A DNA stretch of 64,000 nucleotides from Edaphobacter flagellatus (GTDB taxonomy: Bacteria > Acidobacteriota > Terriglobia > Terriglobales > Acidobacteriaceae). The notes beneath the pieces were generated by a model that saw only the letters and a list, made by a program, of their open reading frames with translations, did no database searches and was not told the DNA's origin. Below, piece after piece: positions 53,644 to 62,808 of the stretch (positions within the stretch are counted from its first letter, which is position 1; each line of letters starts with the position of its first letter). The stretch covers positions 3,038,001 through 3,102,000 of the forward strand of contig NZ_CP073697.1 of NCBI RefSeq assembly GCF_025264665.1. Direction: 5' to 3'. The position numbers and the translations under genes are program-made.

Positions 53644-54431
53644 AGAACAGTAATCACTACAACGACGAAGAGTTGATCGCGTACTACTACGGCGAATCAG
53701 CCGGCACGGAGATGGAGCAGCATCTGTTTGCGTGCCCGGAATGCGCGCGCAACTATGCAGCGATCCAGCGTGACCTGTCTGAGATAGCTGCGCCGGTAAC
53801 ACCGGACCGCGACGCAGAGTATGGGCAAAGAGTGTGGGACTCCATTCGCGGCTCGCTGCGCGCCTATGAAGCGCCGCAGAAACGAAGCTGGTTCTCGCTT
53901 CCGGTATTTGGTCCATGGAAGGCTATCGGTGTTGCCGCTGCATGCTTGCTGGTAATTGCCACGGCGTTTTTTGCGGGAAGGCAGTGGGAGCAGCATAAGA
54001 CGCAGGGGCCTGCGGTTGCGGGCAATGCGGCGAGCGAGCAGGCCAAACAGCGCGTCGTTCTTGTTGTACTTGGCGATCACCTGGATCGCTCCGAGCGCCT
54101 GCTCGTTGAGCTGAGGCATGCTGAGCCTTCGACGGAAGGAGTGGTGCAGGCTGAGGCCCGCGATCTTCTCGCTGCCAATCGGCTCTATCGCGAAAGCATC
54201 AAGCAGGCGGGCGATCCCACGCTTGCGAATGCGCTGGACCATCTGGAGCGCGTGCTGATTGAGGTTTCCAACGAGCCAGCAGGTCTTTCCCAGGCGCGGC
54301 TCGATGAGTTGCAGAAAGAAATGAATACAGACGGCCTTCTCTTCGAAGTTCGCGTCCTCCGCTCCCGGGTGCAGGGAGACGTGGAACAGAGAGGGAGCAG
54401 GCCGTCAGCTACGAAAGGGGTATCCATCTAA
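53640..54431 (+). CDS. Membrane anti-sigma factor with zinc-finger (zf-HC2) domain
   Basis: The 263-residue protein starts with the anti-sigma zinc-finger (DEELIAYYYGESAGTEMEQH, then LFACPECARNYAAI: H-x3-C-x2-C). A single transmembrane helix follows at about residues 97-118 (AIGVAAACLLVIATAFFAGR) and a ~140-residue periplasmic domain with helical repeats. It should hold the upstream sigma factor inactive until a signal from the envelope arrives. The next gene starts one base after its stop codon. Confidence 0.88.
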   Translation: MKNSNHYNDEELIAYYYGESAGTEMEQHLFACPECARNYAAIQRDLSEIAAPVTPDRDAEYGQRVWDSIRGSLRAYEAPQKRSWFSLPVFGPWKAIGVAAACLLVIATAFFAGRQWEQHKTQGPAVAGNAASEQAKQRVVLVVLGDHLDRSERLLVELRHAEPSTEGVVQAEARDLLAANRLYRESIKQAGDPTLANALDHLERVLIEVSNEPAGLSQARLDELQKEMNTDGLLFEVRVLRSRVQGDVEQRGSRPSATKGVSI

Positions 54432-55721
54432 ATGAAAGTCACATTTGTTCTTCCAGCCTTGTTTGCGTCCGCACTTTTTGCACCCGCAACTGTTTATGCG
54501 CTTCAGCCGATTGTGGGCGAACCCATCACGCTTGTTGGAGAGATTTCCGCAGTAGATGATCGCAACAGTCAGTATGCCGAGGGTACGCGAGCGATTAACG
54601 AAGGCCGCTGGGCCGATGCTGGAACAATTTTCTCGAAGATTGCTGCGCAGCATGGCGACCGCGCCGACGGCGCGCTCTACTGGAAGGCGTATGCGGAAAA
54701 TAAGGCGGGTCAGTCCTCCAGTGCGCTTAAAACCTGCTCCAGTCTTGGGCAGGCTTATCCAAAGAGCCGCTACATCACCGATTGCGATGCTCTGCGCGTC
54801 GAAATTCAAGGCGCCGGTGCTCACACAATCACAGGTGGTCGCTTTAATTCTCCGAGTGGCCGCCACAATGCGCAAGAGTCGTCGAATCCAGACGAAGACC
54901 TCAAGCTGCTAGCGCTCAACGCTGTCATGCAGCAGGACGAGTCGCGCGCTCTGCCGATTATTCAGCAGATCCTTAACGGCAATGGCTCCGACCGGCTTAA
55001 GGAACGCGCACTTTTCGTGCTGACGCAGAGTAACTCGCCGCAGGCACAGCAGACGCTCGAACAGATTGTCCGCGGTCAGTCCAATCCTGCACTGCAGATC
55101 AAGGCCATTCGTATGTTTGCCGCGTTGGAAGGTAAGCGCTCTGTTGACACGCTCGCTGATGTCTATCAGCGCTCCAGTGATGAAGGGGTGAAGCGGACGA
55201 TCCTCCAGTCTTATCTCGTCACCGGCTCTTCCGACAAGCTGCTTGTAGCGGCGCGTGGAGAGCAGAATCCAGAACTGGTGAGATCGGCTGTGCGCTCCCT
55301 TGGGGCGATGGGTGCCACCTCCGATCTCTCCACGCTCTATCACGACAGTAAGGATCAACGGATGAAGACCGAAATTATCAACGCTTTCATCGCCGCTGGT
55401 CCGAAGGGAGCCGATGAGCTCAAATCCATCGCCACAACGGAGCAGGATCCCGAACTTCGCCGCCGCGCCATCCGCAACTTGGGTGCATCCGGTGGAGCAT
55501 CGGCCGCTCCGGCGCTCCTTGCTGCCTACCAGAGCAGCCCCGATGTTGAATCGAAGAAAGCAGCAATTGACGGTCTGTTTATCTCGAACAGTGCGCACGA
55601 GCTGGTCACGCTTGCCCGCGCCGAGAAAGACCCTGATCTCAAGCAGGCTATCGCCACCAAGCTCAGCATCATGCACAACAAGGAAGCGACCGACTACATG
55701 ATGGAGATCCTCAACAAGTAG
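54432..55721 (+). CDS. Secreted HEAT-repeat protein (sigma operon)
   Basis: This 429-residue exported protein (signal LPALFASALFAPATVYA) begins with a TPR-like segment (YAEGTRAINEGRWADAGTIF, DGALYWKAYAENKAGQSSSA). It continues with about eight HEAT-like helical repeats from residue 150 to the end (LKERALFVLTQSNSPQAQQT, LQIKAIRMFAALEGKRSVDT, VRSAVRSLGAMGATSDLSTL, LRRRAIRNLGASGGASAAPA). Such repeats bind proteins. Being cotranscribed with the sigma/anti-sigma pair, it may sense or scaffold the envelope signal. Confidence 0.82.
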   Translation: MKVTFVLPALFASALFAPATVYALQPIVGEPITLVGEISAVDDRNSQYAEGTRAINEGRWADAGTIFSKIAAQHGDRADGALYWKAYAENKAGQSSSALKTCSSLGQAYPKSRYITDCDALRVEIQGAGAHTITGGRFNSPSGRHNAQESSNPDEDLKLLALNAVMQQDESRALPIIQQILNGNGSDRLKERALFVLTQSNSPQAQQTLEQIVRGQSNPALQIKAIRMFAALEGKRSVDTLADVYQRSSDEGVKRTILQSYLVTGSSDKLLVAARGEQNPELVRSAVRSLGAMGATSDLSTLYHDSKDQRMKTEIINAFIAAGPKGADELKSIATTEQDPELRRRAIRNLGASGGASAAPALLAAYQSSPDVESKKAAIDGLFISNSAHELVTLARAEKDPDLKQAIATKLSIMHNKEATDYMMEILNK

Positions 55722-55746
55722 CACTTCAGAGATAAGGAGTACGCCC

Positions 55747-56799
55747 GTGAACAGGCATCTTGCGATTGCCCTAGCCCTTAGTGTGTCTGCTGTTGCTTTC
55801 TCTGCCCAGCAGCCGCGAGTCTCCGATACGCAGTTCAACACTGAGCCCGTTGGCGCAGGACTGTCCGCGACGGTGACGCGATTTCAGCACTCAACCCAGC
55901 AGCTATGGATTGGATATGAAGTTCCATCTCTTCCGCGACACAATTCGTCTTCGTGTTCTGATTCATACGGATCGAATGACGATGGATGCTGCGGTGAATA
56001 TCGGCTCGAAGGATCGCGAGACAGCGTAACGGATAACTCCTCGAAGGCGGAGCCGGGAAAGATGTACGTGCTCATCCGCCTCGATCACGGAGCGATTACG
56101 AAGATCAGGCCAGCCAATGCTGGTTGCCGCCTGAATGCAGGAGGCGTCCCTTTCACCTGGCTTACCGGCGTCAAGCCAGAGGACAGTGTGCACTATCTCG
56201 CGCAGGTCGCGACGCAGCAGGCGAACGAGAATCGCGTGGCCGAAGGTGCGCTGGTTGCTCTCGCTCAACACGAAACTCCTGCAGCGACAACGGAGCTGTC
56301 CTCGATGGCGACATCTTCCAGTTCTCCTCGCCTGCGCGAGAAAGCGGCCTTCTGGCTCGCAGCCGAGCGCGGACATGACGGACTGCTCGCTCTGCAAAAA
56401 CTGGTTCATAGCGAGCAGGATCCGAAGCTGCGTGAAAAGCTGGCCTTCGATTTCTCGATCAACCATGATCCGGCATCGACTGATGAGCTTCTGTCGCTTG
56501 CGAAGAACGACTCCAATGCGGGAGTGCGCGGCCAGGCGATCTTCTGGCTTGCGCAGAAAGCCGGAAAGAAAGCTTCAGAGGCAATTGCTAATGCTATTGA
56601 GAACGATCCTGAGCAACAGGTGAAAAAGAAGGCAGTCTTCGCACTCAGCCAGTTGCCAAAGGACGAGGGTGTTCCGCAGTTGATTCACGTAGCGGAGACG
56701 AATTCCAATCCTGCAGTTCGTAAGGATGCCTTTTTCTGGCTGGGGCAATCCGGCGATCCCAGAGCGCTTGCTTATCTGGAATCGGTGCTCAAACGCTGA
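55747..56799 (+). CDS. Secreted HEAT-repeat protein with Cys-rich insert (sigma operon)
   Basis: This 350-residue protein starts at GTG, 7 bases after AAGGAG. It has a signal peptide (IALALSVSAVAFSAQQP), an N-terminal beta-like region with a Ser/Cys-rich loop (SSCSDSYGSNDDGCCG, residues about 65-80), and HEAT-like repeats from about 140 (LREKAAFWLAAERGHDGLLA, VRGQAIFWLAQKAGKKASEA, VRKDAFFWLGQSGDPRALAY). It is the fourth gene of the sigma operon, ending just before a strong terminator. The role is unknown. Confidence 0.8.
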   Translation: MNRHLAIALALSVSAVAFSAQQPRVSDTQFNTEPVGAGLSATVTRFQHSTQQLWIGYEVPSLPRHNSSSCSDSYGSNDDGCCGEYRLEGSRDSVTDNSSKAEPGKMYVLIRLDHGAITKIRPANAGCRLNAGGVPFTWLTGVKPEDSVHYLAQVATQQANENRVAEGALVALAQHETPAATTELSSMATSSSSPRLREKAAFWLAAERGHDGLLALQKLVHSEQDPKLREKLAFDFSINHDPASTDELLSLAKNDSNAGVRGQAIFWLAQKAGKKASEAIANAIENDPEQQVKKKAVFALSQLPKDEGVPQLIHVAETNSNPAVRKDAFFWLGQSGDPRALAYLESVLKR

Positions 56800-56829
56800 T
56801 TTTTATTCAACTTTCATTGCAGTCTCCTC

Positions 56830-56855
56830 CCCTCCTTCACCGGAGGGTTTTTTTT
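56830..56855 (+). terminator. Intrinsic terminator of the sigma/HEAT operon
   Basis: The stem CCCTCC/GGAGGG with loop TTCACC is followed directly by eight T residues. It ends the sigma-factor operon 31 bases after the last stop codon. It also shows that the longest frame of the next gene (from 56817) is not translated from its beginning. Confidence 0.9.
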
Positions 56856-56933
56856 GCGTTAGACTCCCTTCTGTTCAGCTTTAGCGCTAAACCTTCGTTA
56901 CGACATATATGTCTGAACACAAGGAGCCATCCG

Positions 56934-59900
56934 TTGATCGCCTCTTTCCGCCTTTTTTCGCTGCGTACTCCGGTAAAAATATTCGTTGCTCTGCTGATGC
57001 TTGCGTCCCCGGGAGCATTTCTTCATGCACAATTCGCAAGGGGAGCCAGGCCACTCAGCGAGGTCGTCAAATCTCTCTCTCCGGAATCGCAAAAAGTGAT
57101 CGAGCGTCTAGGAACACTCAGCGAGCTTTCTGCGAATGAATGGCGCTATCATCCCGGTGATCTGGCCCACGGGGAAGACCCATTGCTCGACGACTCTTCA
57201 TGGGAGCCGGTGAAGCCACGCAGCAAGGGACCGAATGAGGCCGTGTGGTATCGCCATCTTTTTGAGATTCCGAAGACGCTCAATGGATACGACCTCACCG
57301 GTGCGCGCATCTGGTTTCAGTTTCGCGCTGGAGCAAATGGCCCTGTGCCGGAGATTATCTATTTCAATGGCCGGCGCGTTGCGCTCGGTGATGATCTTGA
57401 GCCTATCGTGCTCTTTGATCAAGCCAAGCCCGGCGACAAGATTCTAGTAGCCGTTAAGCTTTTGCATACGGTCGACACGAAAACCTTTTCTGGTGTGACA
57501 ACGCGCATTGAGTTTGCGTCTGGCCGCCCGAATCCATCTGATCTGCGTCTTGAGTTCCTTTCGAGCACGCTTCTGGTGCCGTCTCTGTCGAAAGATCCAG
57601 GCGCGGATCTGGCAACGCTGAATCAGGCGATTGCTACGGTCGATCTGAATGCGCTCGATAGTGGTAATCAAACAAAGTTCGATGCATCGCTTGCTGCATC
57701 GCGGCAAAAACTGGAAACCTTTCGCCCGATGCTGCAGCAGGCGACGATTCACCTTACCGGCAACTCGCACATCGATGCGGCGTGGCTCTGGCCGGTGTCC
57801 GAGACGGTCGATGTCGTCAAGCGAACCTTCTCAACGGCTCTTCAGTTGATGAACGAGTACCCAACCTACACCTATACGCAGTCAGCGGCTGCCTATAACG
57901 AGTGGATTGCCACGAAGTACCCTGCGATTAATGAAGAGATTAAGAAGCGCATTAAAGAGGGGCGTTGGGAGATCGTCGGCGGCATGTGGGTGGAGCCCGA
58001 TCTCAATATGCCCGATGGTGAATCGCAGGTGCGCTCGCTGCTGATCGGCAAACGCTTCTTCCAGAAGGAGTATGGCGTCGATGTACGCATTGGCTGGAAT
58101 CCCGATTCCTTTGGATACAACTGGCAGCTTCCGCAGATATACAAGCGCTCCGGAATGGATTACTTCGTGACACAGAAGATGCAGTGGAACGACACGAACC
58201 AACTCCCGTTCAAGCTTTTCTGGTGGCAGTCGCCTGATGGCTCGAAGGTACTTTCATACTTCCCGCATGATTACGCCAACAGCAATTTGAATCCTGTTCG
58301 TCTTACCGGCGACTTAGCGGTTGCGCGTGAGCGTGCTCCCGGCATGGAAGATATGATGGACCTCTATGGCGTGGGCGATCATGGCGGAGGTCCGACGCGC
58401 GCCATTCTCGATGAAGGCAATCACTGGGCGCAGCCCGGCATGGTGATGCCAAAGCTTGAGTTTGGCACGGCACAAAGCTACTTCTCGAATATTGAGACGA
58501 AGCTGTCGTCAAACTCTCCGGTGTGGAACTATGCTTCCATCGCCAAAGGGTATACCCCGCCAAAGCCAGAGCCTGGCAAGATCGGTGTTCCCACATGGGA
58601 CAGCGAGATGTACTTTGAGTATCACCGTGGCGTTATGACCACGCAGGCCCAACATAAGCGTAACATGCGCGAGAGCGAAGAGCAGACCATCAATGCGGAA
58701 AAGTATGCATCGCTGGCGTGGCTGAATGGTACGCCGTATCCAACCGAGCAACTTACTGATGCGTGGAAGAAGATCGCCTTCAACGGCTTCCACGATCTCG
58801 CGGCTGGCTCGGGCATCGGCATTATCTATAAAGAGGCTCAAGCCGAGTTCGATCAGGTTCGGCTCGAGACCAATGCGATCTCGTCGCACGCGCTGCACAC
58901 GCTCGCGGCAAACGTGAACACCAAAGCTGCGGGCGAGACACCTGTCCTCGTCTTCAATCCACTGGCATGGCCGCATACTGGTGTCACGACGGTTTCGGTG
59001 CAGTTGCCGAGCGCTTCATCCAACGGCATCTCTCTTCTCGACGAACACAATAACGTTATGCCGTCGAAGGTCATCTCGAGCGATGCAAAGACTGGTAGTT
59101 ACAAAGTGCTAGTGCAGGTGAAGGACGTTCCTTCGCTCGGCTACAAGGTTCTCCACGCTGTTGCCGGGGAGAAAGCCTTTGCCTCCGACATCAAGGCGAA
59201 CGGTACGACGATGGAGAACGATTTTATCCGTATCACGGTGGACCCGAAGACAGGCTGCATTACCAGTCTCTACGATAAGAAGGCGAACTTTGAGTCACTT
59301 TCCAAAGGAGCATGCGGCAACCAACTGCAGACCTTCAAAGACACGCCGAAGCAGTATGACGCCTGGAACATCGATCCCGGAACGTATGATCACATGACGC
59401 CGATCGATAACGTCGATTCCGTCGAATTGATCGAGAAGGGGCCGATGCGTGCCGTCATTCGTGTGGCGCGCACATGGCAGTCTTCGAAGTTTGTGCAGGA
59501 CATTCAGCTCTATGCAGGCACAGACACAGTGGATGTCATTAACGACATTGATTGGCATGAAGAACACGTGCTCGTAAAGGCTGCCTTCCCGCTCGCGGCC
59601 TCAGGCCCTATGGCGACGTACGAGATCCCCTACGGCAACATTGAGCGTCCAACAACGCGCAATAACAGCTGGGAGAAAGCACAGTTTGAAGTGCCTGCGA
59701 TGCGCTGGGCCGATCTTGGTGATGAGCACCACGGATTCTCGCTGCTCAACGAAGCTAAGTACGGTTACGATGCAGTGGGCAATACGTTACGGCTTACTCT
59801 CCTGCGTTCACCCACTTGGCCTGACCCTGTAGCTGATCGTGGTCATCAGCACTTCAGTTACGCGCTTTATCCGCACGCCGGAACCTGGAAGCAGGCTCTT

Positions 59901-60263
59901 ACTGAGCGTCGCGGCTATCAGTACAACTACGAGCTGCACGCTCTGCAGGTAACACCACACGCAGGTGAGCTACCACTGGAACACTCCTATGCATCGGTTG
60001 CTCCGGAAAACGTGGTGCTGACGGCTGTCAAGAAAGCCGAAGACGATAATGGCCTTATCTTCCGCGCCTTCGAGTGGGCAGGCAAGCCAAGCGATGTCAT
60101 CTTCAGCGTACCCGCTGGAGCGACAGCAGCTACAGAGACGAATCTGATGGAGAAGCCTATCGGTTCGCCCCTTACGATCTCGAATAGCCAGGTCACGGCG
60201 CACATTACTCCATACGAAATTCTCTCGATACGCGTTGATTATCTTGCTCCCGCAAAGCAGTAA
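56934..60263 (+). CDS. Secreted GH38 alpha-mannosidase
   Basis: The start is the TTG at 56934, 8 bases after AAGGAG and downstream of the terminator. The product of about 1,109 residues has a signal peptide (VKIFVALLMLASPGAFLHAQ). GH38 features are zinc ligands in TGNSHIDAAWLWP, the nucleophile Asp in GWNPDSFGYNWQLP, GGMWVEPDLNMPDGES, and the His ligand in NGFHDLAAGSGIG. The long C-terminal beta-domains are typical (NDFIRITVDPKTGCITSLYD-like, ENDFIRI seen). It removes alpha-mannose from glycans, here probably in the periplasm or outside. A cupin and a CBM9-like gene follow. Confidence 0.92.
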   Translation: MIASFRLFSLRTPVKIFVALLMLASPGAFLHAQFARGARPLSEVVKSLSPESQKVIERLGTLSELSANEWRYHPGDLAHGEDPLLDDSSWEPVKPRSKGPNEAVWYRHLFEIPKTLNGYDLTGARIWFQFRAGANGPVPEIIYFNGRRVALGDDLEPIVLFDQAKPGDKILVAVKLLHTVDTKTFSGVTTRIEFASGRPNPSDLRLEFLSSTLLVPSLSKDPGADLATLNQAIATVDLNALDSGNQTKFDASLAASRQKLETFRPMLQQATIHLTGNSHIDAAWLWPVSETVDVVKRTFSTALQLMNEYPTYTYTQSAAAYNEWIATKYPAINEEIKKRIKEGRWEIVGGMWVEPDLNMPDGESQVRSLLIGKRFFQKEYGVDVRIGWNPDSFGYNWQLPQIYKRSGMDYFVTQKMQWNDTNQLPFKLFWWQSPDGSKVLSYFPHDYANSNLNPVRLTGDLAVARERAPGMEDMMDLYGVGDHGGGPTRAILDEGNHWAQPGMVMPKLEFGTAQSYFSNIETKLSSNSPVWNYASIAKGYTPPKPEPGKIGVPTWDSEMYFEYHRGVMTTQAQHKRNMRESEEQTINAEKYASLAWLNGTPYPTEQLTDAWKKIAFNGFHDLAAGSGIGIIYKEAQAEFDQVRLETNAISSHALHTLAANVNTKAAGETPVLVFNPLAWPHTGVTTVSVQLPSASSNGISLLDEHNNVMPSKVISSDAKTGSYKVLVQVKDVPSLGYKVLHAVAGEKAFASDIKANGTTMENDFIRITVDPKTGCITSLYDKKANFESLSKGACGNQLQTFKDTPKQYDAWNIDPGTYDHMTPIDNVDSVELIEKGPMRAVIRVARTWQSSKFVQDIQLYAGTDTVDVINDIDWHEEHVLVKAAFPLAASGPMATYEIPYGNIERPTTRNNSWEKAQFEVPAMRWADLGDEHHGFSLLNEAKYGYDAVGNTLRLTLLRSPTWPDPVADRGHQHFSYALYPHAGTWKQALTERRGYQYNYELHALQVTPHAGELPLEHSYASVAPENVVLTAVKKAEDDNGLIFRAFEWAGKPSDVIFSVPAGATAATETNLMEKPIGSPLTISNSQVTAHITPYEILSIRVDYLAPAKQ

Positions 60264-60369
60264 CGAATCTTGCTCCTTCTTTAAGGAGGTGGATTGGAAG
60301 CTGCTGCATCTTGAAAATCACACGGCTCTTATCAATTACTCTGAAGACGTACATCTTACGGAGAGAGCA

Positions 60370-60705
60370 ATGAGTCTCGTACGCAATCAGGATCCCGAAA
60401 CCTTTACACCCGAACACGGCATGCGTCGTCAGGTGCTCGCCAATACCGATCAGCTCATGCTCGTTCGCCACTATTTCGATGCCGACTGGATTGGTGCGCG
60501 TCATAGCCATCCGCATCATCAGCTCGTTTATGTCGTCAAAGGCAGCATTCGCGTCGACGTGGGTGGAAAAGTTTTCGATGTGCATGCCGGCGACAGCTTC
60601 GTCGTCGATGGCGGAGTCGAGCATCAGGCTTCTGCGCTCGAAGCAGCCGAGGTGCTCGATATCTTCACGCCTACGCGCGAAGATTATCGAGCACTTATCA
60701 AATAG
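60370..60705 (+). CDS. Small cupin-domain protein
   Basis: Using the ATG at 60370 (GGAG 6 bases upstream) gives 111 residues. It has the single conserved beta-barrel with metal-binding His/Glu positions (HSHPHHQLVYVVKGSIRVDV, VHAGDSFVVDGGVEHQA). Such proteins range from sugar isomerases to ligand sensors, and no specific function can be assigned. It lies between the mannosidase and CBM9-like genes on the same strand, so it may take part in mannose-glycan use. Confidence 0.82.
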   Translation: MSLVRNQDPETFTPEHGMRRQVLANTDQLMLVRHYFDADWIGARHSHPHHQLVYVVKGSIRVDVGGKVFDVHAGDSFVVDGGVEHQASALEAAEVLDIFTPTREDYRALIK

Positions 60706-60714
60706 GCTGACACG

Positions 60715-61356
60715 ATGCTGTCATCCGATTCGACAATCTACGCTACGCGGATCGCGCAGGATCATCCCCTTGACCTCGATCCTCGCTCGGAACAGTGGAA
60801 CAGGTCACAACCTGTCTCGTTTCGTCATGACAACTACGGGGAGCTGGTCCCAGGTATGGATACCAGCGTTCGTGCCAGATGGACTGAAAAGAACCTGTAC
60901 CTACTCTTCATCTGCTGCTATCAGGAACTTCACCTGAAGCCAGACCCGCAGACCAGTCACGCAACGAACGAGCTATGGAATTGGGACGTGGCGGAGCTCT
61001 TTATCGGTACGGATTCGCACTCCACCGGCCGATATAAGGAATTTGAAATCTCTCCGCAGGCGGAATGGCTTGATCTGGATATCGACCTCCAGGCGCCCCG
61101 GCGTATAGGCGATCCCACATGGACATCACGTTTTGAAGTCGCAGCTTGCATCGATTCCATAGCTAAAACATGGTACGGCGCGATGCGCATTCCCTTTGCT
61201 GCGATCACCGCAGCATCAGTGGCCGCCGAAATGACATTCCGTGCGAATCTCTTCCGCAGTCAGGGACCACAACATCAGTTGCTTGCCTGGCAGGCCAGTA
61301 TGAGCGAAACCTTCCATGTTCCTGAACGATTTGGATCACTGCACCTTGTTGAGTAA
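60715..61356 (+). CDS. CBM9-like carbohydrate-binding protein
   Basis: The 213-residue protein matches the family-9-like carbohydrate-binding/DOMON fold: VRARWTEKNLYLLFICC, LWNWDVAELFIGTD, YKEFEISPQAEWLDLDI, MRIPFAAI and FRANLFRSQG. It has no signal peptide that I can see. Members bind glycans and often accompany glycoside hydrolases; here it follows the GH38 mannosidase and cupin genes by 9 bases. The start codon is ATG at 60715. It converges with the permease gene, leaving 6 bases between. Confidence 0.8.
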   Translation: MLSSDSTIYATRIAQDHPLDLDPRSEQWNRSQPVSFRHDNYGELVPGMDTSVRARWTEKNLYLLFICCYQELHLKPDPQTSHATNELWNWDVAELFIGTDSHSTGRYKEFEISPQAEWLDLDIDLQAPRRIGDPTWTSRFEVAACIDSIAKTWYGAMRIPFAAITAASVAAEMTFRANLFRSQGPQHQLLAWQASMSETFHVPERFGSLHLVE

Positions 61357-61362
61357 GCCACC

Positions 61363-62808
61363 CTATACGTTCGCAGTTCGATTGCGCGCCATGTAATTGC
61401 GCACGGCGTACACAATCAGCCCTGCCAGCAGAATGATGCCGGCTGTCCGTATCTCACGGTGAAAGTTTGGGCGCGAGAACAGGATGAAGAGAAATCCGCC
61501 GAGTGCCAGGAGTGCCGGAATCGGATAGAGGGGCATCCTGAAGCCGCGCACCTTGCGTTCGCGCCTGTGCTTCGGTAGTAGTACAGCGATGCCTTGCAGC
61601 AGAAACTGGAAGAGGATGCGAATTACGACCAGTGCGGTGATCACCTCCTGCAATCTGAACATGCAGCAGATCATCGTGATTGCGCCCAGCCACAGCAGCG
61701 AATGATGCGGCATGCGGAGCTTCGGATGGATTGCGCCAAACCAGGCGGGGAAATTGCCGTCGCGTGCCGCGGCAAACGGAATCCGTGATTGTCCGAGCAG
61801 CAAAGCCAGCACAGAGCACAGCGCAGCGACGGCGATGAGGACTACGGTGATGCCAGCAGCCGTATGTCCATAGAGCCTTTCCATAAAGACAGCCATCGTG
61901 AACATGCGTGCGTGGGTGTTTCCGGTCTCCTGCGCCATCTCTCGCCAGGGCAGTACGCCCAGCACGCTGACGTTCATCAGCAGGTAGAGCGAGCCGACAA
62001 TGATGACAGATCCAAGCACGGCGCGTGGGATCGTGCGCTGCGGATCGCGTACTTCGGCGCCCATAAAACATGCGCTGTAATATCCGCCGTAGTCATAAGC
62101 TGCGACCAGCAGACCTGCTCCCAGCCCCATAAAGAAGGCACTGTTCAATGCAAAGGCCCCAGGAGGGAAGTCGAAGGCAATCTTCGGGTCGAAGTGTGTG
62201 AACCCTGCAAAGATGATGAACACCAGCGTCAGGACGACGACGAAGCCCAACCAGCGTACGATCTTGTCGATCGCAACAATGCTGCGATATAGAACCAGCA
62301 GCGCCAGCGCACAGGCTCCCATAGCAATCAGTGTCTGTCCGCTCCACACGAAAGGAACGCCAAGTAACTTCACTGAAACGATCGGCTGCGATGCGTTCGG
62401 AACAAAGAACGAAACATACTGAGAAAACCCGATGCAGCCCGATGCAATAGATAGTGGGCTGCTGAAAAGAATCTGCCACGCATACAAAAAAGAGAAGACT
62501 CGCCCCAGCCCACGCTCACCATAAAGATGTTTCAGGTAAGCGTACGATCCACCTGCCTCCGGATACGTAGTGCCTAATTCGCTCCACACCATGCCATCGC
62601 ACAGTGAGAGCGCAGCACCCAGTACCCAGCCCAGCATGGCCTGCGGTCCGCCCATCGCCGCGACGATCAGCGATAGTGTGACAAACGGGCCCACACCCAC
62701 CATGCCGATCACGTTCAGCCCCAGAGCGGACATTGTCGAAAGACCACGTTGCAACTCTGGCTTCGCTGGCTTTATGGGTTCAGTCAAAGGGAGACGATCA
62801 GTTTTCAT
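61363..62808 (-). CDS. APC-family amino acid permease
   Basis: The 481-residue protein has twelve predicted helices with APC features (GLNVIGMVGVGPFVTLSLIV, YPEAGGSYAYLKHLYGERGL, AYDYGGYYSACFMGAEVRDP, RIPFAAARDGNFPAWFGAIH). It is a likely amino-acid/proton symporter. It overlaps the argininosuccinate-lyase-like gene upstream by 11 bases, suggesting they act together on the same amino-acid-like substrate. The exact substrate cannot be told. Confidence 0.85.
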   Translation of the reverse strand: MKTDRLPLTEPIKPAKPELQRGLSTMSALGLNVIGMVGVGPFVTLSLIVAAMGGPQAMLGWVLGAALSLCDGMVWSELGTTYPEAGGSYAYLKHLYGERGLGRVFSFLYAWQILFSSPLSIASGCIGFSQYVSFFVPNASQPIVSVKLLGVPFVWSGQTLIAMGACALALLVLYRSIVAIDKIVRWLGFVVVLTLVFIIFAGFTHFDPKIAFDFPPGAFALNSAFFMGLGAGLLVAAYDYGGYYSACFMGAEVRDPQRTIPRAVLGSVIIVGSLYLLMNVSVLGVLPWREMAQETGNTHARMFTMAVFMERLYGHTAAGITVVLIAVAALCSVLALLLGQSRIPFAAARDGNFPAWFGAIHPKLRMPHHSLLWLGAITMICCMFRLQEVITALVVIRILFQFLLQGIAVLLPKHRRERKVRGFRMPLYPIPALLALGGFLFILFSRPNFHREIRTAGIILLAGLIVYAVRNYMARNRTANV

